Of a stretch of DNA of 64,000 nt, positions 9,143 through 19,987 are shown piece by piece (within the stretch, counting starts at the first letter, position 1; every line of letters begins with the position of its first letter). The DNA lies in the NCBI RefSeq assembly GCF_002288525.1, contig NZ_CP023067.1:3601001-3665000 (forward strand). The letters run 5' to 3'. The notes under the pieces are model-generated. The model was not told where the DNA came from, searched no databases, and saw only the letters and a list, made by a program, of their open reading frames with translations. A program made the position numbers and the translations under genes. This stretch comes from Sinorhizobium sojae CCBAU 05684 (GTDB taxonomy: Bacteria > Pseudomonadota > Alphaproteobacteria > Rhizobiales > Rhizobiaceae).

Positions 9143-9389
9143 CGGATCGCCAAGCCTCTATCGCCTCCATGGTCGCGATTGGGCTGGCCCACACCGCGGG
9201 GTGATTGCAGCGGCAAGAAGGCATCTTCGCCTCTGTAGCCACTCTGCCGCGATCCTATTCGGGGCCGCTCAAGAAAGCGTAAAACTGGCAAAGGACCGCG
9301 ACGTCGTGGCATTGCTCCGCGCCCCTAGCGTCTTGTTAACCGCGGCCCTTGTAGGATCGGGACGATTTCCGCAAACCGAGCCGCGATCC

Positions 9390-10388
9390 ATGTCCGACCA
9401 ACTCGACGTTGCCGTCCTCCTGCCCTGCTACAATGAAGCCTCGACCATCGGCGAGGTGGTGCGAAATTTCAAGGCTGCGCTGCCCGCCGCCCGCATCTAT
9501 GTCTACGACAACAATTCCACCGACGGCACGGCGCTCAAGGCAATGCTTGCCGGTGCAAGCGTCGTCCGCGAGCGCCGCCAGGGCAAGGGCCACGTCGTGC
9601 GGCGCATGTTTGCCGACATCGAGGCGGACATCTACATCATGGCCGACGGCGACGGCACCTATTCGCCGGCCGATGTGGAGGATCTCATCCTCACGCTCGT
9701 GACCGAGCAGGCCGACATGGTCGTCGGCACGCGCCGCGACATTCACGTCGAGGCCGGGCGGCAGGGCCACGCCTTCGGCAACCGCCTCTTCAATCTTCTC
9801 TATCGTTCGATCTTCGGCACGGATTTCAGCGATATTTTTTCCGGCTACCGGGCGTTCTCCCGCCGATTCGTGAAGAGTTTTCCTGCCCTTTCCAACGGCT
9901 TCGAGATCGAAACGGAGATGTCGGTGCACGCCTCGCGGCTGAAGCTGCCGGTCAGCGAAATCGAACTCGATTACGGCCGGCGCCCCGAGGGCTCGCATTC
10001 GAAGCTCTCGACCTTCAAGGATGGCGCAAAGATCCTCTGGATGTTCGCCATGCTGATGAAGGAGACGCGCCCCTTCACCTTCTTCAGCCTGATCGGCGCC
10101 GGTTTCCTCGCGGCAAGCCTCCTGTTCATGGTGCCCGTGCTGATCGAGTATTTCGCAACGGGGTTTGTCCCACGCCTGCCGACCTGGGTCTTCTCGCTGG
10201 TGCTGTTGCTCATCTCCATCCTGCTGTTCACCGCCGGCCTCATCCTCGACTCGGTGTCACGGGCGCGAACGGAGCAGTTGCGTATGCACTACATGACGCT
10301 CGCCCGGCGGGCGCCGCGCGAAAGAAAGGAGCCGGCGGAGAGCGCCGCTCCGCTTGCGAAGCGCCGGATCGGGAAGACTGCCGCGTAA
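9390..10388 (+). CDS. Glycosyltransferase family 2 with C-terminal membrane hairpin (polyprenyl-phosphate type)
   Basis: 332 residues. The N-terminal GT2 domain begins VAVLLPCYNEASTIGEVV and has the nucleotide-metal motif MADGDGTYSPADVEDL (DGDG, near residue 90) and a later FSGYRAFSRRFVKS segment. Two C-terminal hydrophobic segments (FTFFSLIGAGFLAASLLFMVPVLI and WVFSLVLLLISILLFTAGLIL) anchor it to the membrane, as in dolichyl/undecaprenyl-phosphate sugar transferases such as ArnC/GtrB/DPMS. The sugar is unknown. The frame is open upstream, but the ATG at 9390 begins at the conserved domain. It is the first gene of a three-gene operon. Confidence 0.85.
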   Translation: MSDQLDVAVLLPCYNEASTIGEVVRNFKAALPAARIYVYDNNSTDGTALKAMLAGASVVRERRQGKGHVVRRMFADIEADIYIMADGDGTYSPADVEDLILTLVTEQADMVVGTRRDIHVEAGRQGHAFGNRLFNLLYRSIFGTDFSDIFSGYRAFSRRFVKSFPALSNGFEIETEMSVHASRLKLPVSEIELDYGRRPEGSHSKLSTFKDGAKILWMFAMLMKETRPFTFFSLIGAGFLAASLLFMVPVLIEYFATGFVPRLPTWVFSLVLLLISILLFTAGLILDSVSRARTEQLRMHYMTLARRAPRERKEPAESAAPLAKRRIGKTAA

Positions 10389-10405
10389 AATATGGACCAT
10401 TGCCG

Positions 10406-11116
10406 ATGAACCGCGAAACCACCAACCGCATCCGCTTCGTCATCGAGGACGTCATTCCGCCGATCCTGCGCGACTCCCGCCTTTTCAAGGGCATCGCCCG
10501 CCTTGCATGGGGTGACCACATCGCGCATCTGGCCCGCTTCCGTGAGCGGGCGCCGTTCCTGTCGGCTGCCGAATACGAGGAACTCTACCGGAAGCATCCG
10601 CGGGTGCACGAAGGCACGGACAATTCAGAGGCCTGCATCCGCAAGATTGCGACGGAGATCCGGGGCTCCAGCATATGCGACGTCGGCTGCGGCACGGGCG
10701 CATTGCTCAGGCGGATCGGAAGCACAAATCCGGCTGTCAGCCGGCTGACCGGCGTCGATTTCGCCATCGACGACGCCGCGGCCATCGACGGCATCGAATA
10801 TGTCGCCGCCAAGATCGAGGAACTGCCCTTTGCCGACGGGGAGTTCGACACGGTCGTCTGCACCCATGTAATCGAGCATATACTCGACTATCGCCGCGCC
10901 ATAGCAGAGCTTCGGCGCATCGCCCGGCGACGTGTGATCATCGTCGTGCCGCGCGAGCGGGAGTACCGCTATACCTTTAATCCGCACTTCAATTTCTTCC
11001 CCTATACGCATTCCTTCCTGAGGGCGATGCACCCGGTGCCGGAGCATCATGAATGCATCGACATCGGGCGCGACATCTTCTACCGGGAAGACAGATACCG
11101 GGAAGACGGGGCGTGA
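10406..11116 (+). CDS. Class I SAM-dependent methyltransferase
   Basis: About 236 residues. Motif I is SICDVGCGTGALLRRIG near residue 95, followed by LTGVDFAIDDAAAIDGIEYVAAKIEELPFADGEFDTVVCTHVIEHILDY, a standard Rossmann methyltransferase pattern of the Methyltransf_11 type. The C-terminus has a conserved-looking NPHFNFFPYTHSFLRAM segment. Its position between a polyprenyl-phosphate GT2 gene (17 bases upstream) and a small flippase-like gene (16 bases downstream) suggests it methylates a sugar or carrier-linked glycan, but this is inference. The ATG at 10406 is chosen; a TTG two codons upstream is possible. Confidence 0.85.
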   Translation: MNRETTNRIRFVIEDVIPPILRDSRLFKGIARLAWGDHIAHLARFRERAPFLSAAEYEELYRKHPRVHEGTDNSEACIRKIATEIRGSSICDVGCGTGALLRRIGSTNPAVSRLTGVDFAIDDAAAIDGIEYVAAKIEELPFADGEFDTVVCTHVIEHILDYRRAIAELRRIARRRVIIVVPREREYRYTFNPHFNFFPYTHSFLRAMHPVPEHHECIDIGRDIFYREDRYREDGA

Positions 11117-11132
11117 GGCCGGGAGATCGCCG

Positions 11133-11498
11133 ATGATGTCCTTCAATCTCTCGCCGGCGGTCTGGTTCGGATTGATCTTTACCCCGGTCCTGATCTCGAG
11201 TGGGCAAATCCTGTTCAAGCTGACCAGCGCCAAGACGGGCGGTCTCAACCTGCAAGACCTGGTGTCGCTCGTTTCGAATCCGACGCTCCTGACAGCCTTG
11301 GCGCTTTATGGACTCGGCACGGTGATCTGGATCTTCACCTTGAAATCGGTGCCGCTGACGCTCGCCTACTCGTTCATGGCGCTGACGTTCTGCTTCGTCC
11401 CCGTCTTTGCCGCCGTGTTCCTCGGCGAGGCGCTCACGCTTCGCTATGCCGCCGGCGCCGTGCTCATCATCGGCGGCATGCTCCTCATCAATTCCTGA
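11133..11498 (+). CDS. Small four-helix EamA/SMR-type membrane protein (ArnE/ArnF-like flippase subunit candidate)
   Basis: 121 residues with four hydrophobic segments: WFGLIFTPVLISSGQILFKL, LTALALYGLGTVIWIFTL, PLTLAYSFMALTFCFVPVFAAVFLG and LRYAAGAVLIIGGMLLI. The SSGQILFKL and LGEALTLRYAAGAVLIIGGM signatures are those of half-size EamA/SMR proteins such as ArnE and ArnF, which flip undecaprenyl-phosphate aminoarabinose. It is the last gene of the GT2-methyltransferase operon, which supports a role in moving the lipid-linked sugar across the inner membrane. A drug exporter role is the alternative. The start at the double ATG 11133/11136 follows the preceding stop by 16 bases. Confidence 0.75.
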   Translation: MMSFNLSPAVWFGLIFTPVLISSGQILFKLTSAKTGGLNLQDLVSLVSNPTLLTALALYGLGTVIWIFTLKSVPLTLAYSFMALTFCFVPVFAAVFLGEALTLRYAAGAVLIIGGMLLINS

Positions 11499-11551
11499 GA
11501 TCCGCGACCCAAAAAAGGTAGGTCCGCCCCTGGCGATATCGTTAGCCGGCT

Positions 11552-12538
11552 TCAAACCGGCTCCCAACCGTCCCTTTCGCTGGCGCGATAGATCGCATCG
11601 ATGAACTTCTGATTTAAACGCGAGCTTTCCAGCGTCACCACCTCCTCGGCCTCGCCGCGCGCCGCTCTTGAGAAAGCCTCCGCCTCGAGCCGGTATTGGC
11701 GGGCATCCTGGAAACGGAAAAGCTGCGATTGACCATGATCCTGGTTGGTGAGCTCCAGCTCCTCTCGGCCGTAGCGGTCGGCATTGAAGGGGGATTTCAC
11801 CTCGATATAGCCCTGGTCGCCATGGAAGACCATGACCTGGCGGGCAGCGAGCTGGGTGGAGATGTAGAAGCTCAGTTCGAAGTCGCCGAAGTCGGCGCGA
11901 ACGCTCGAATAGACGTCGGTGCCGAATTCCGGATCGCGCTCGGTATTGGCCTGCACCCGCAGCGGCTCCTTGCCGGTTGAGAAGCGGGTGGTGATTGCCG
12001 GATAGACGCCGATATCCGGCAGGCCGCCGCCGCCGAGCGCGGGAATGTTGCGCATGTTGGCGGGATCGCGGTTGAAATAGGTGAAGGCGCCCTGCACGTG
12101 CCTGAGCCTGCCGATGGCACCCTCGTCGATCAGGGAGCGCACCTTCCGCCAGACGGGGCTGTAGGTCACCATATAGGCTTCCGAGATCAACACCTTGTTG
12201 CGGTCGCGCGCCGCGATCACCGCGTCGATCTCCGCTGCCTCCAAGGCCAATGGCTTTTCACAGAGCACATGCTTGCCGGCGTCGGCGGCCTTGATCGCCC
12301 ACTCGACATGCTGGGAGGTCGGCAGCGGTATGTAGACGGCGTCGATCGTGTCGGAGGCGAGCATCTCCTCATAGGAGCCGAAGGCATGCGGCACGGAAAA
12401 GCGGTCGGCCATCGCCTTCGCTTTGGCGGGATCGCGGCTGGCGATCGCCGAGACGACGCAATTTTCCGCGTCCTGAATGGCGGGCACGACGAGTTCGCGG
12501 CCGATCTTGGCCGTCGACAGAATTCCAAAGCGCAGCAT
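11552..12538 (-). CDS. Gfo/Idh/MocA-family NAD(P)-dependent oxidoreductase
   Basis: 328 residues. The N-terminal Rossmann domain starts [17 protein letters not shown], and the conserved [18 protein letters not shown] box near residue 95 contains the catalytic Lys-Pro pair of this family. The C-terminal domain ([31 protein letters not shown] onward) has the usual open beta sheet. Such enzymes oxidise or reduce sugars and cyclitols. It is not part of the iol cluster 40 kb away. The ATG at 12538 fits the domain start; a long upstream open frame is not credible as coding. It is divergent from the aldo/keto reductase gene. Confidence 0.87.
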   Translation of the reverse strand: MLRFGILSTAKIGRELVVPAIQDAENCVVSAIASRDPAKAKAMADRFSVPHAFGSYEEMLASDTIDAVYIPLPTSQHVEWAIKAADAGKHVLCEKPLALEAAEIDAVIAARDRNKVLISEAYMVTYSPVWRKVRSLIDEGAIGRLRHVQGAFTYFNRDPANMRNIPALGGGGLPDIGVYPAITTRFSTGKEPLRVQANTERDPEFGTDVYSSVRADFGDFELSFYISTQLAARQVMVFHGDQGYIEVKSPFNADRYGREELELTNQDHGQSQLFRFQDARQYRLEAEAFSRAARGEAEEVVTLESSRLNQKFIDAIYRASERDGWEPV

Positions 12539-12771
12539 GGGGCAGACTCCTTCTGGAGCGGGAAGAATGATCGGAAGCGGTTTCCCTCCCGCCTCTGTTG
12601 CGATTGACCGGGATCTCCCGTGGTCAGACCCCGCGAGACTATAGCCGAGGTACGTGCCCAGACAAGCGGCAACCGGACGAGAAAAACCGTCGGCAGTCGT
12701 TGTCATTCTTGCGGGAGCTGACCTATGTTTTTCCGACAATCCTCCCGATCGCACGTGTTTCATCCAATCAA

Positions 12772-13731
12772 ATGGAGCGAGGCCATGGAAAAGTACTCGG
12801 CCGGACTGGCCTCTCAATCGCCCCACTCGTCTTCGGCGGCAACGTCTTCGGCTGGACGGCAGATGAGAAGACCTCGTTCGCGCTGCTCGATGCCTTTTTC
12901 GGTGCGGGCTTCAACGCCGTCGATACGGCAGACGCCTATTCCACCTGGGTGCCGGGCAACAGGGGCGGGGAGTCCGAGACGATTATCGGCAACTGGCTGA
13001 AGCAATCCGGACGAGCGCGTGACGACGCGATCATCATCACCAAGGTCGGCTCGGAACTCGGGCAGGATCGCAAGGGGCTGTCGCGGCGGTGGATCATGCA
13101 GGCGGTCGAGGATTCGCTCACCCGCCTCCGCACCGACTACATCGATCTCTATCTGTCGCATTGGCCGGATCCCGATACGCCTTATGAGGAAACGCTCGCC
13201 GCCTATGACAGGCTCCTCTCGCAAGGCAAGATCCGTGCGGTGGGTGCCTCAAACCTCGACGCCGCACAGTTGCGAGAGGCGCTTGACGCTTCCGCGGCGA
13301 ATGACCTGCCGCGCTATGCGGTGCTTCAGCCCGAATATAATCTCTACGACCGGGCGTCCTTCGAGGGCCCTTTGCGCAATCTCTGCATCGCCGAAGATAT
13401 CGGCGTCATCACCTATTTCGGTCTCGCCCGAGGTTTTCTGTCCGGCAAGTACCGCTCGCACAAGGACCTCGAAGGGTCTGCGCGCGGCAACGGCGTGGAA
13501 AAATATCTCGACGGGCGGGGCATGCGCATTCTCGGCGTTCTCGACAAGATTGCGGAGGAAAGCGGCGCCAAACAAGCCGAAATCGCGCTTGCCTGGATCA
13601 TGACTCGAGAGGGCGTGACAGCGCCGATCGCCAGCGCCACCAGCGTCGAGCAGCTGGCAAGCCTGATCAGGGCGGCAGAACTCGAGCTTTCGGACGAGGC
13701 GATCCGCCGGTTGAACGACGTCAGCGAATAG
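12772..13731 (+). CDS. Aldo/keto reductase; 5' end probably affected by a frameshift
   Basis: 319 residues from the ATG at 12772. The (beta/alpha)8 aldo/keto reductase motifs are intact: [15 protein letters not shown], the catalytic Asp and Tyr in DTADAYS, Lys in IITKVGSE and His in LYLSHWPD, and the C-terminal NADPH-binding region. The start is odd. The ATG with the good ribosome binding site (GGAGCGAGG before 12785) opens M-E-K but is out of frame with the rest, while the in-frame ATG at 12772 lacks such a site. Relatives commonly begin M-E-K-x-x-L-G-R-T-G, so a small deletion near 12790 is likely. The substrate is unknown. Confidence 0.85.
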   Translation: MERGHGKVLGRTGLSIAPLVFGGNVFGWTADEKTSFALLDAFFGAGFNAVDTADAYSTWVPGNRGGESETIIGNWLKQSGRARDDAIIITKVGSELGQDRKGLSRRWIMQAVEDSLTRLRTDYIDLYLSHWPDPDTPYEETLAAYDRLLSQGKIRAVGASNLDAAQLREALDASAANDLPRYAVLQPEYNLYDRASFEGPLRNLCIAEDIGVITYFGLARGFLSGKYRSHKDLEGSARGNGVEKYLDGRGMRILGVLDKIAEESGAKQAEIALAWIMTREGVTAPIASATSVEQLASLIRAAELELSDEAIRRLNDVSE

Positions 13732-14371
13732 CAGGGTATAGTGCCGGTGCGGCCGCCGTCTCTGGTTGGGGATAGCCGGGATAAAAGGCGGCATGGCTGC
13801 CCTCGTGATTTGCCATGCCCGGCTTGGTCAAGAGTCCGCGCGGCTCGGCATAGCTGCGGATCGTGCGGCATGGCCGCTCGTGCCACTGGATGTTGAAGGC
13901 CCAAAGCTTCGGGAAGAAGCAGAGCGAGGCATAGGGAAGGTGGTCATGGATCCACCAGGCAAGGCTTTGCCAGCCGCCATCTTGCCGCTCCCGGTCCCAG
14001 ACCCAGGGAACGACGATGCAGGCCGTCGCGCCCATCAAGCCGTCGCCATTCCGCATGTCCCAAATGTGGTCGGCGGCGGTCGCCGCGTTGGTCGAGCAAT
14101 TGAGCCTGTTGCGATTGCCGAAGGCATTGACGGCGCGGTTCCGATAGGCGGAGCGGATGTGCAGACGGCCGAAACTCGCCTGCAGCGGCTCCAGCAGTTC
14201 TTCGCAGAGTTTCCGGCCCGCCTCGATCGTAAGGTTCGGGTCGTCCGGAATGTTCGGGATCCCGTAGAATTCGGCAATCTCCGAATGCAGAAAGTCCCGC
14301 AGGAGGAAGTTCTCCGATAGGCGGACGCGGCCAAGCTCCTCCAGCGACTTCATTGATGCCGGCTTTCTCAT
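13721..14371 (-). CDS. Peptidase M15-like (hedgehog/DD-peptidase fold) protein, probably degenerate active site
   Basis: 216 residues. The N-terminal pattern LSENFLLRDFLHSEIAEFYGIPNIP, then KLCEELLEPLQASFGRLHIRSAYRNRAVN, matches the M15_3-type peptidase domain found in phage endolysins and rhizobial proteins. The usual zinc motif S-x-H-x6-D is not clear: the equivalent segment reads CSTNAATAADHIWD, with Asn where His is expected. A later WWIHDH could hold another ligand. No signal peptide is visible. The 3' end overlaps the aldo/keto reductase stop by 11 bases, tail to tail. Function is uncertain; it could be an inactive binding protein. Confidence 0.55.
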   Translation of the reverse strand: MRKPASMKSLEELGRVRLSENFLLRDFLHSEIAEFYGIPNIPDDPNLTIEAGRKLCEELLEPLQASFGRLHIRSAYRNRAVNAFGNRNRLNCSTNAATAADHIWDMRNGDGLMGATACIVVPWVWDRERQDGGWQSLAWWIHDHLPYASLCFFPKLWAFNIQWHERPCRTIRSYAEPRGLLTKPGMANHEGSHAAFYPGYPQPETAAAPALYPAIR

Positions 14372-14468
14372 CCTTCCTCCACCAGGTTCTCCTGCGTTGG
14401 GAGAGAGGCTAGTATCTGCAGGAGGCTATGACCACCCGTTTACCGCAGGGCCAATCGGTCCCGGCGAT

Positions 14469-14495
14469 GGGTATCGCAATTCCGTTGCGATACCC
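14469..14495 (+). promoter_or_regulatory. 27-base perfect inverted repeat upstream of the NTF2-like gene
   Basis: Arms GGGTATCGCAA (14469-14479) and TTGCGATACCC (14485-14495) flank a 5-base centre TTCCG. It lies 82 bases before the start codon at 14577 and has no T-tract, so an operator or an RNA hairpin in a leader is more likely than a terminator. The cognate regulator is unknown. Confidence 0.6.
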
Positions 14496-14576
14496 TACCT
14501 ATCATAGCGTCCACCTCATGAAGCGGCGCGCGAATGGTGTCAGGTATTCCCGCCGCCGGAAATGGAGGATTGAGGA

Positions 14577-14936
14577 ATGTCCGAAGAGCAGGCCATCAGC
14601 GCGGTCGTTCACCTCTACGTCGACGGCATGGCTTTCGCCAACGAGGCGGCGTTGCGCAAGGCCTTCCATCCGAACGCCTCGATCGTCGGCAATTACGAGG
14701 ACTCCGTCGAATGGCTGACGCGCGACGCATTCATCTCGACCATAGTGGAGGAGGGGCCGGCGCCGCCGGATAGACAGCCCTTGATGGATGTCGAGATGAT
14801 CGGGATAACCGGCGACGCGGCGAGCGTGAAGGTCGTCGACGAATTCGCGGGCTCGCGTTATACGGACTATCTGACCCTGCTGAAGGTCGACGGCCGATGG
14901 CTGATCATCAACAAGGTCTGGCATCGGCACGCATGA
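14577..14936 (+). CDS. NTF2-like family protein (putative lumazine-binding type)
   Basis: 119 residues with the cone-shaped NTF2/SnoaL-like pattern: an N-terminal helix pair (EEQAISAVVHLYVDGMAFANEAALRKAFHPNA), then strands ending DYLTLLKVDGRWLIINKVWH, which is the typical C-terminal sheet of the lumazine-binding-like subgroup. Members act as small isomerases, hydrolases or binding proteins; no catalytic assignment is possible here. The ATG at 14577 follows GGAGGATTGAGGA, a strong ribosome binding site. An unusual 27-base inverted repeat lies upstream. Bases 14937-15196 after it hold no convincing gene. Confidence 0.8.
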   Translation: MSEEQAISAVVHLYVDGMAFANEAALRKAFHPNASIVGNYEDSVEWLTRDAFISTIVEEGPAPPDRQPLMDVEMIGITGDAASVKVVDEFAGSRYTDYLTLLKVDGRWLIINKVWHRHA

Positions 14937-16451
14937 CAGCGGTGCAGCGCCATCGTCTCGCGATAAAATCGGAGCGCCGGCTCCAGCGCGACCCACAACT
15001 CTGGTTAAAATCAGATCGGCATATCCGCCGGCGAACCGCATCGGCGTGGCCATCCCAGGCCCATGACCTCGGTTTCGCATTTCGATATTGCCGAGGGCAG
15101 GCGTCGCGACTGGGCTGTTCTTGACGAGGCCCTCACTCATCATATCGTGCATGAGGAATCGATGGTTTCCGGCGAGCCTTCGTGAGGGGCAATCCGATGA
15201 TCCTGCCCGATGCCAATGCGCGCCCTCAGTTGCAAAGCGTGCCGACAGTGCGACTGGGGCTCAAGGAGAATTGGCCGCAATTCTCCCTGCTTGTCCTCGT
15301 CAATGCCTTCGTGGGCGGCATGGTCGGCAGTGAGCGGACTGTCGTGCCGCTGATCGGCGCGGAAGAGTTCGGTATCGCCTCGACGACGCTGATCGTCTCC
15401 TTCATCGTCAGCTTCGGTGTGGTCAAGGCCTTCGCCAATCTCGTCTCCGGTCAGCTCGCCGATATCTGGGGACGCAAGCGTGTGCTCGTCCTTGGCTGGC
15501 TGGTCGGCCTGCCGGTTCCCTTCATGATCATTTGGGCGCCGAGTTGGGAATGGATCATCGCCGCCAATGCCCTTCTCGGGATCAATCAGGGGCTGGCCTG
15601 GTCGATGACGGTGATCATGAAGATCGATCTGGTCGGACCGAAATCGCGCGGCCTTGCCGTGGGCCTCAACGAATTCGCCGGTTATCTCGCGGTGGGCGCG
15701 ACGGCATTCCTCACCGGCTATCTCGCCTCGCGCTACGGCCTGCGCCCCGCGCCGATCTATCTCGGAGTCGCCTATGCGGGCCTGGGCACTGTGCTGTCGG
15801 TCCTCATGGTGCGCGACACGCGAGACCATGTCCGGCTAGAAGTTTCCTCCAATGCCGAGGAGGCTGCACCGATCAGCTTTCGGGAGGTGTTTGCTCTGAC
15901 ATCGTTCCGGGATCGCAATCTGTTCGCCGCGTCGCAGGCCGGTCTTGTCAACAACCTCAATGACGGGATGAGCTGGGGCATCTTTCCGCTGTTTTTCGCC
16001 GCCTTCGGCCTCGGTGTGGAGCGCATCGGCATCCTCAAGGCCGCCTATCCCGCGACCTGGGGCAGCCTGCAGATCGTTACCGGCCCCTTGAGCGACCGCT
16101 GGGGCCGCAAAGGCCTGATCGTCGCCGGCATGTGGATCCAGGCCGCCGGCCTGTTGCTAACGGCGGCAACGCGCCAATTCGAGTGGTGGCTTGCCGGCAG
16201 CCTGCTCCTCGGTCTTGGCACGGCCATGGTCTATCCGGCCCTGATCGCCGCTGTCTCCGATGCCTCGCACCCCTCATGGCGAGCGCGTTCGCTGAGTGTT
16301 TACCGCTTCTGGCGCGACCTCGGCTATGCAATCGGCGCGCTCTCCGCCGGGCTCATCGCCGATCGCTTTGGCCTCGCCGTGGCGATTTTCTCGATCGCCG
16401 CGCTGACCTTTTTCTCGGGCGCGGTCGTCGCCGTCTTCATGCGGGAGCCGA

Positions 16452-18014
<1,563 letters not shown>

Positions 18015-18165
18015 GTCGCGCCTTCGAACGAGTGAGTCAGGACCTGAACAGAATGGACGAATTCGATAGGCCCGAACCCCGGATCATGGCGAGCCTTTAA
18101 TGAAAGCCCGCCGCGGGCGCAACGATTACATTGCACCCGGACAATTTAGCGCCCGCTGGAACAGC

Positions 18166-18804
18166 TCAGAGCCGGATTTCTCCGCTTTCGATGGCTGCCT
18201 CCAGCCTGTCGATCGCCTCGGCAAGCTTCTCGTCGACGACGTGCAGATATTCCCTCCAGTCGTCGACATGCTTCAGTTCCGCCTTGCCGTCCGAAATGCC
18301 GCGGAGTCCGATCAGCGGAAGGCCGAAGGCTTGGGAGGCGCGCAAGGCCGCGAAGGTCTCCATCTCGACCATGTCGGCGTCTATCCCGTCATAGGCTTTT
18401 CCGGTAACGATGTTGCCACCGGTCGAAAGCCGCGCATCCTTTATTCCCGGGATGCGCAGCGGCAAGGGCACGACGGCCGGGAGATCCAGGAAGGGCGTGG
18501 CGCCCTTCTCGAAGCCGAGCGGAGAGGCATCCATGTCCCGGTAGCCAACGGAGCTAGCCTGGTAGACTTCGGTCTGCTCGAGCGTTGCCGAGCCTGCCGA
18601 GCCGAGCGAAACGACGAGATCCGGCAGCCTGTCGGCGGCACGAAGCTCGGCCAGCGCCTTCGTCAGCGCGACGGCGGCCTCGACAGGGCCGACACCGGTC
18701 ATCAGCGGCGTGATGCGGGCCTTGAGGCAGGGGCCATATTCCGGGTCCAGCGCCATCACATAGAGGATCTTCCTGCCGGCTACCGCCTTCAGCTCGAAAT
18801 TCAT
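18166..18804 (-). CDS. mtnN: 5'-methylthioadenosine/S-adenosylhomocysteine nucleosidase family protein
   Basis: 212 residues of the PNP/UDP phosphorylase fold. Known members cleave adenine from methylthioadenosine or S-adenosylhomocysteine. Visible motifs are the substrate-binding TGVGPVEAAVALTKAL, SLGSAGS near residue 67, the catalytic-site MVEMETFA near residue 145 and the acidic GISD near residue 169. The N-terminal region is somewhat shorter than in E. coli MtnN. The start codon overlaps the stop of the thioesterase gene by 4 bases (ATGA), so the two are translationally coupled. Confidence 0.85.
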   Translation of the reverse strand: MNFELKAVAGRKILYVMALDPEYGPCLKARITPLMTGVGPVEAAVALTKALAELRAADRLPDLVVSLGSAGSATLEQTEVYQASSVGYRDMDASPLGFEKGATPFLDLPAVVPLPLRIPGIKDARLSTGGNIVTGKAYDGIDADMVEMETFAALRASQAFGLPLIGLRGISDGKAELKHVDDWREYLHVVDEKLAEAIDRLEAAIESGEIRL

Positions 18805-19256
18805 CCCTCGATCCCCTCGCGTCCGCGCACCACCATCATCGTTCCGGTCATCGAGGCGATCAACTTTGCCGGTCCATCCGGCCTCACCGCATAGGCGCGC
18901 CCGTCCGAAACGATAATCGTCGTCCCCGGCTTCGTGACCACGCCACGGAAGAGGAAGCGTTCGCCGCGGCCGGGCGCGAGCAGGTTGACCTTGAACTCGA
19001 TCGTCAGCAGCGATGCGTCGGGATCGATCACCGAATAGGCCGCGTAGGTGCCGGCCGCATCGAGCGCGGCGGAAATGACACCGGCATGCAGCAGGCCGTG
19101 TTGCTGCGTCAGCTTGGCATCGAAAGGCAATTCGATTTCAACCGTTCCCTGTTCGACGCGCGTCAGTTCCGCACCGATCGTGAGCATCGCCGCCTGGCGC
19201 TCGAAACTCTCGCGGATTCGGGCGCGAAAATCATGTGGTTCGCTAACTTCCCTCAA
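18801..19256 (-). CDS. PaaI-family acyl-CoA thioesterase (hotdog fold)
   Basis: 151 residues with the hotdog thioesterase pattern. The helix-strand unit QQHGLLHAGVISAALDAAGTYAAYSVI near residue 50 contains the HGG-like catalytic turn (here HAG), followed by LLTIEFKVNLLAPGRGERFLFRGVVTKPGTTIIVSDGRAYA. This is the usual 4HBT/PaaI arrangement; substrates would be acyl- or aryl-CoA esters. It overlaps the nucleosidase gene by 4 bases, suggesting one operon, although no metabolic link is obvious. Confidence 0.88.
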   Translation of the reverse strand: MREVSEPHDFRARIRESFERQAAMLTIGAELTRVEQGTVEIELPFDAKLTQQHGLLHAGVISAALDAAGTYAAYSVIDPDASLLTIEFKVNLLAPGRGERFLFRGVVTKPGTTIIVSDGRAYAVRPDGPAKLIASMTGTMMVVRGREGIEG

Positions 19257-19409
19257 TGCAACTGCCCCTCGCGCAATCCCTGTTCATTGAGGCCGACAGT
19301 TGCACGCGCTTTGCCGGAGAACAAGCGCATTTCGCCAGATGCCGACCGGCCGTGCGAATGGGAGACGCGCAGACTTTTGTCGGGCACGGCGCGTCCATAT
19401 ATCTTTGAA

Positions 19410-19964
19410 ATGAAGAACATCAAACGTATCGAGATCAGGCCGGCCGAGCCAGACGATCTCATGGCGATCGCCTCGGTTCTGGTCGCGACCTGGCGTGCAA
19501 CTTTTCGCGGCATCATATCCGATGCCTATCTCGATTCAATGACGGTCGAGAAGCAGGCCATCGCGCATGCGCGTCGGATGCGCGTTCCGGGGAGTTTCCT
19601 CACGGTCGCGGTCGATCTTTCGGACGGCCGGGTGGTCGGCTTCGCCAGTTATGGGCGGTCGCGTGGCATGCCGCCGGCCTTCGACCGGGAGCTATACGAG
19701 CTCTATATCCTGCCGGAATATCATAGCGCCGGCATCGGCTCGGCGCTCGTGCGCACGGTTGCGGCCCATTGCCGGGAATTGGGAGCTTCATCACTTTTTG
19801 CCTGGGTCCTGGCGGACAATCCAAACAGGGCATTCTACGAACGGGTGGGTGCGCGCGCCGTCGGCGAGGGCCGTGTCGGCGTCGGCGGGGAGCGCCTGGT
19901 TCAAGTCGCCTATCGCTGGGACGACCTCGCGGCGCTTTCGGGTGCTGGGAGGCGCGCGACATAA
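19410..19964 (+). CDS. GNAT-family N-acetyltransferase
   Basis: 184 residues. The acetyl-CoA binding motif A appears as LYELYILPEYHSAGIGSALVRTVAAHCRELG, with Q/R-x-x-G-x-G/A replaced by HSAGIGSA, near residue 100. Motif B follows as SLFAWVLADNPNRAFYERVGARAVGEGRV, the typical N-x-x-A-x-x-F-Y-E-x-x-G-A box. The N-terminus IEIRPAEPDDLMAIASVLVATWRATFRGII matches the family start. The acceptor is unknown. The start at 19410 is chosen because upstream codons lie in the divergent thioesterase promoter region. Confidence 0.88.
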   Translation: MKNIKRIEIRPAEPDDLMAIASVLVATWRATFRGIISDAYLDSMTVEKQAIAHARRMRVPGSFLTVAVDLSDGRVVGFASYGRSRGMPPAFDRELYELYILPEYHSAGIGSALVRTVAAHCRELGASSLFAWVLADNPNRAFYERVGARAVGEGRVGVGGERLVQVAYRWDDLAALSGAGRRAT

Positions 19965-19987
19965 GACTCTTCGCAACCGGTGAACGA

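Noticed and set aside
15063..15185. 40-codon plus-strand ORF ending just before the MFS gene
   Set aside because: Third-position GC is only about the genome average and the ribosome site is weak.
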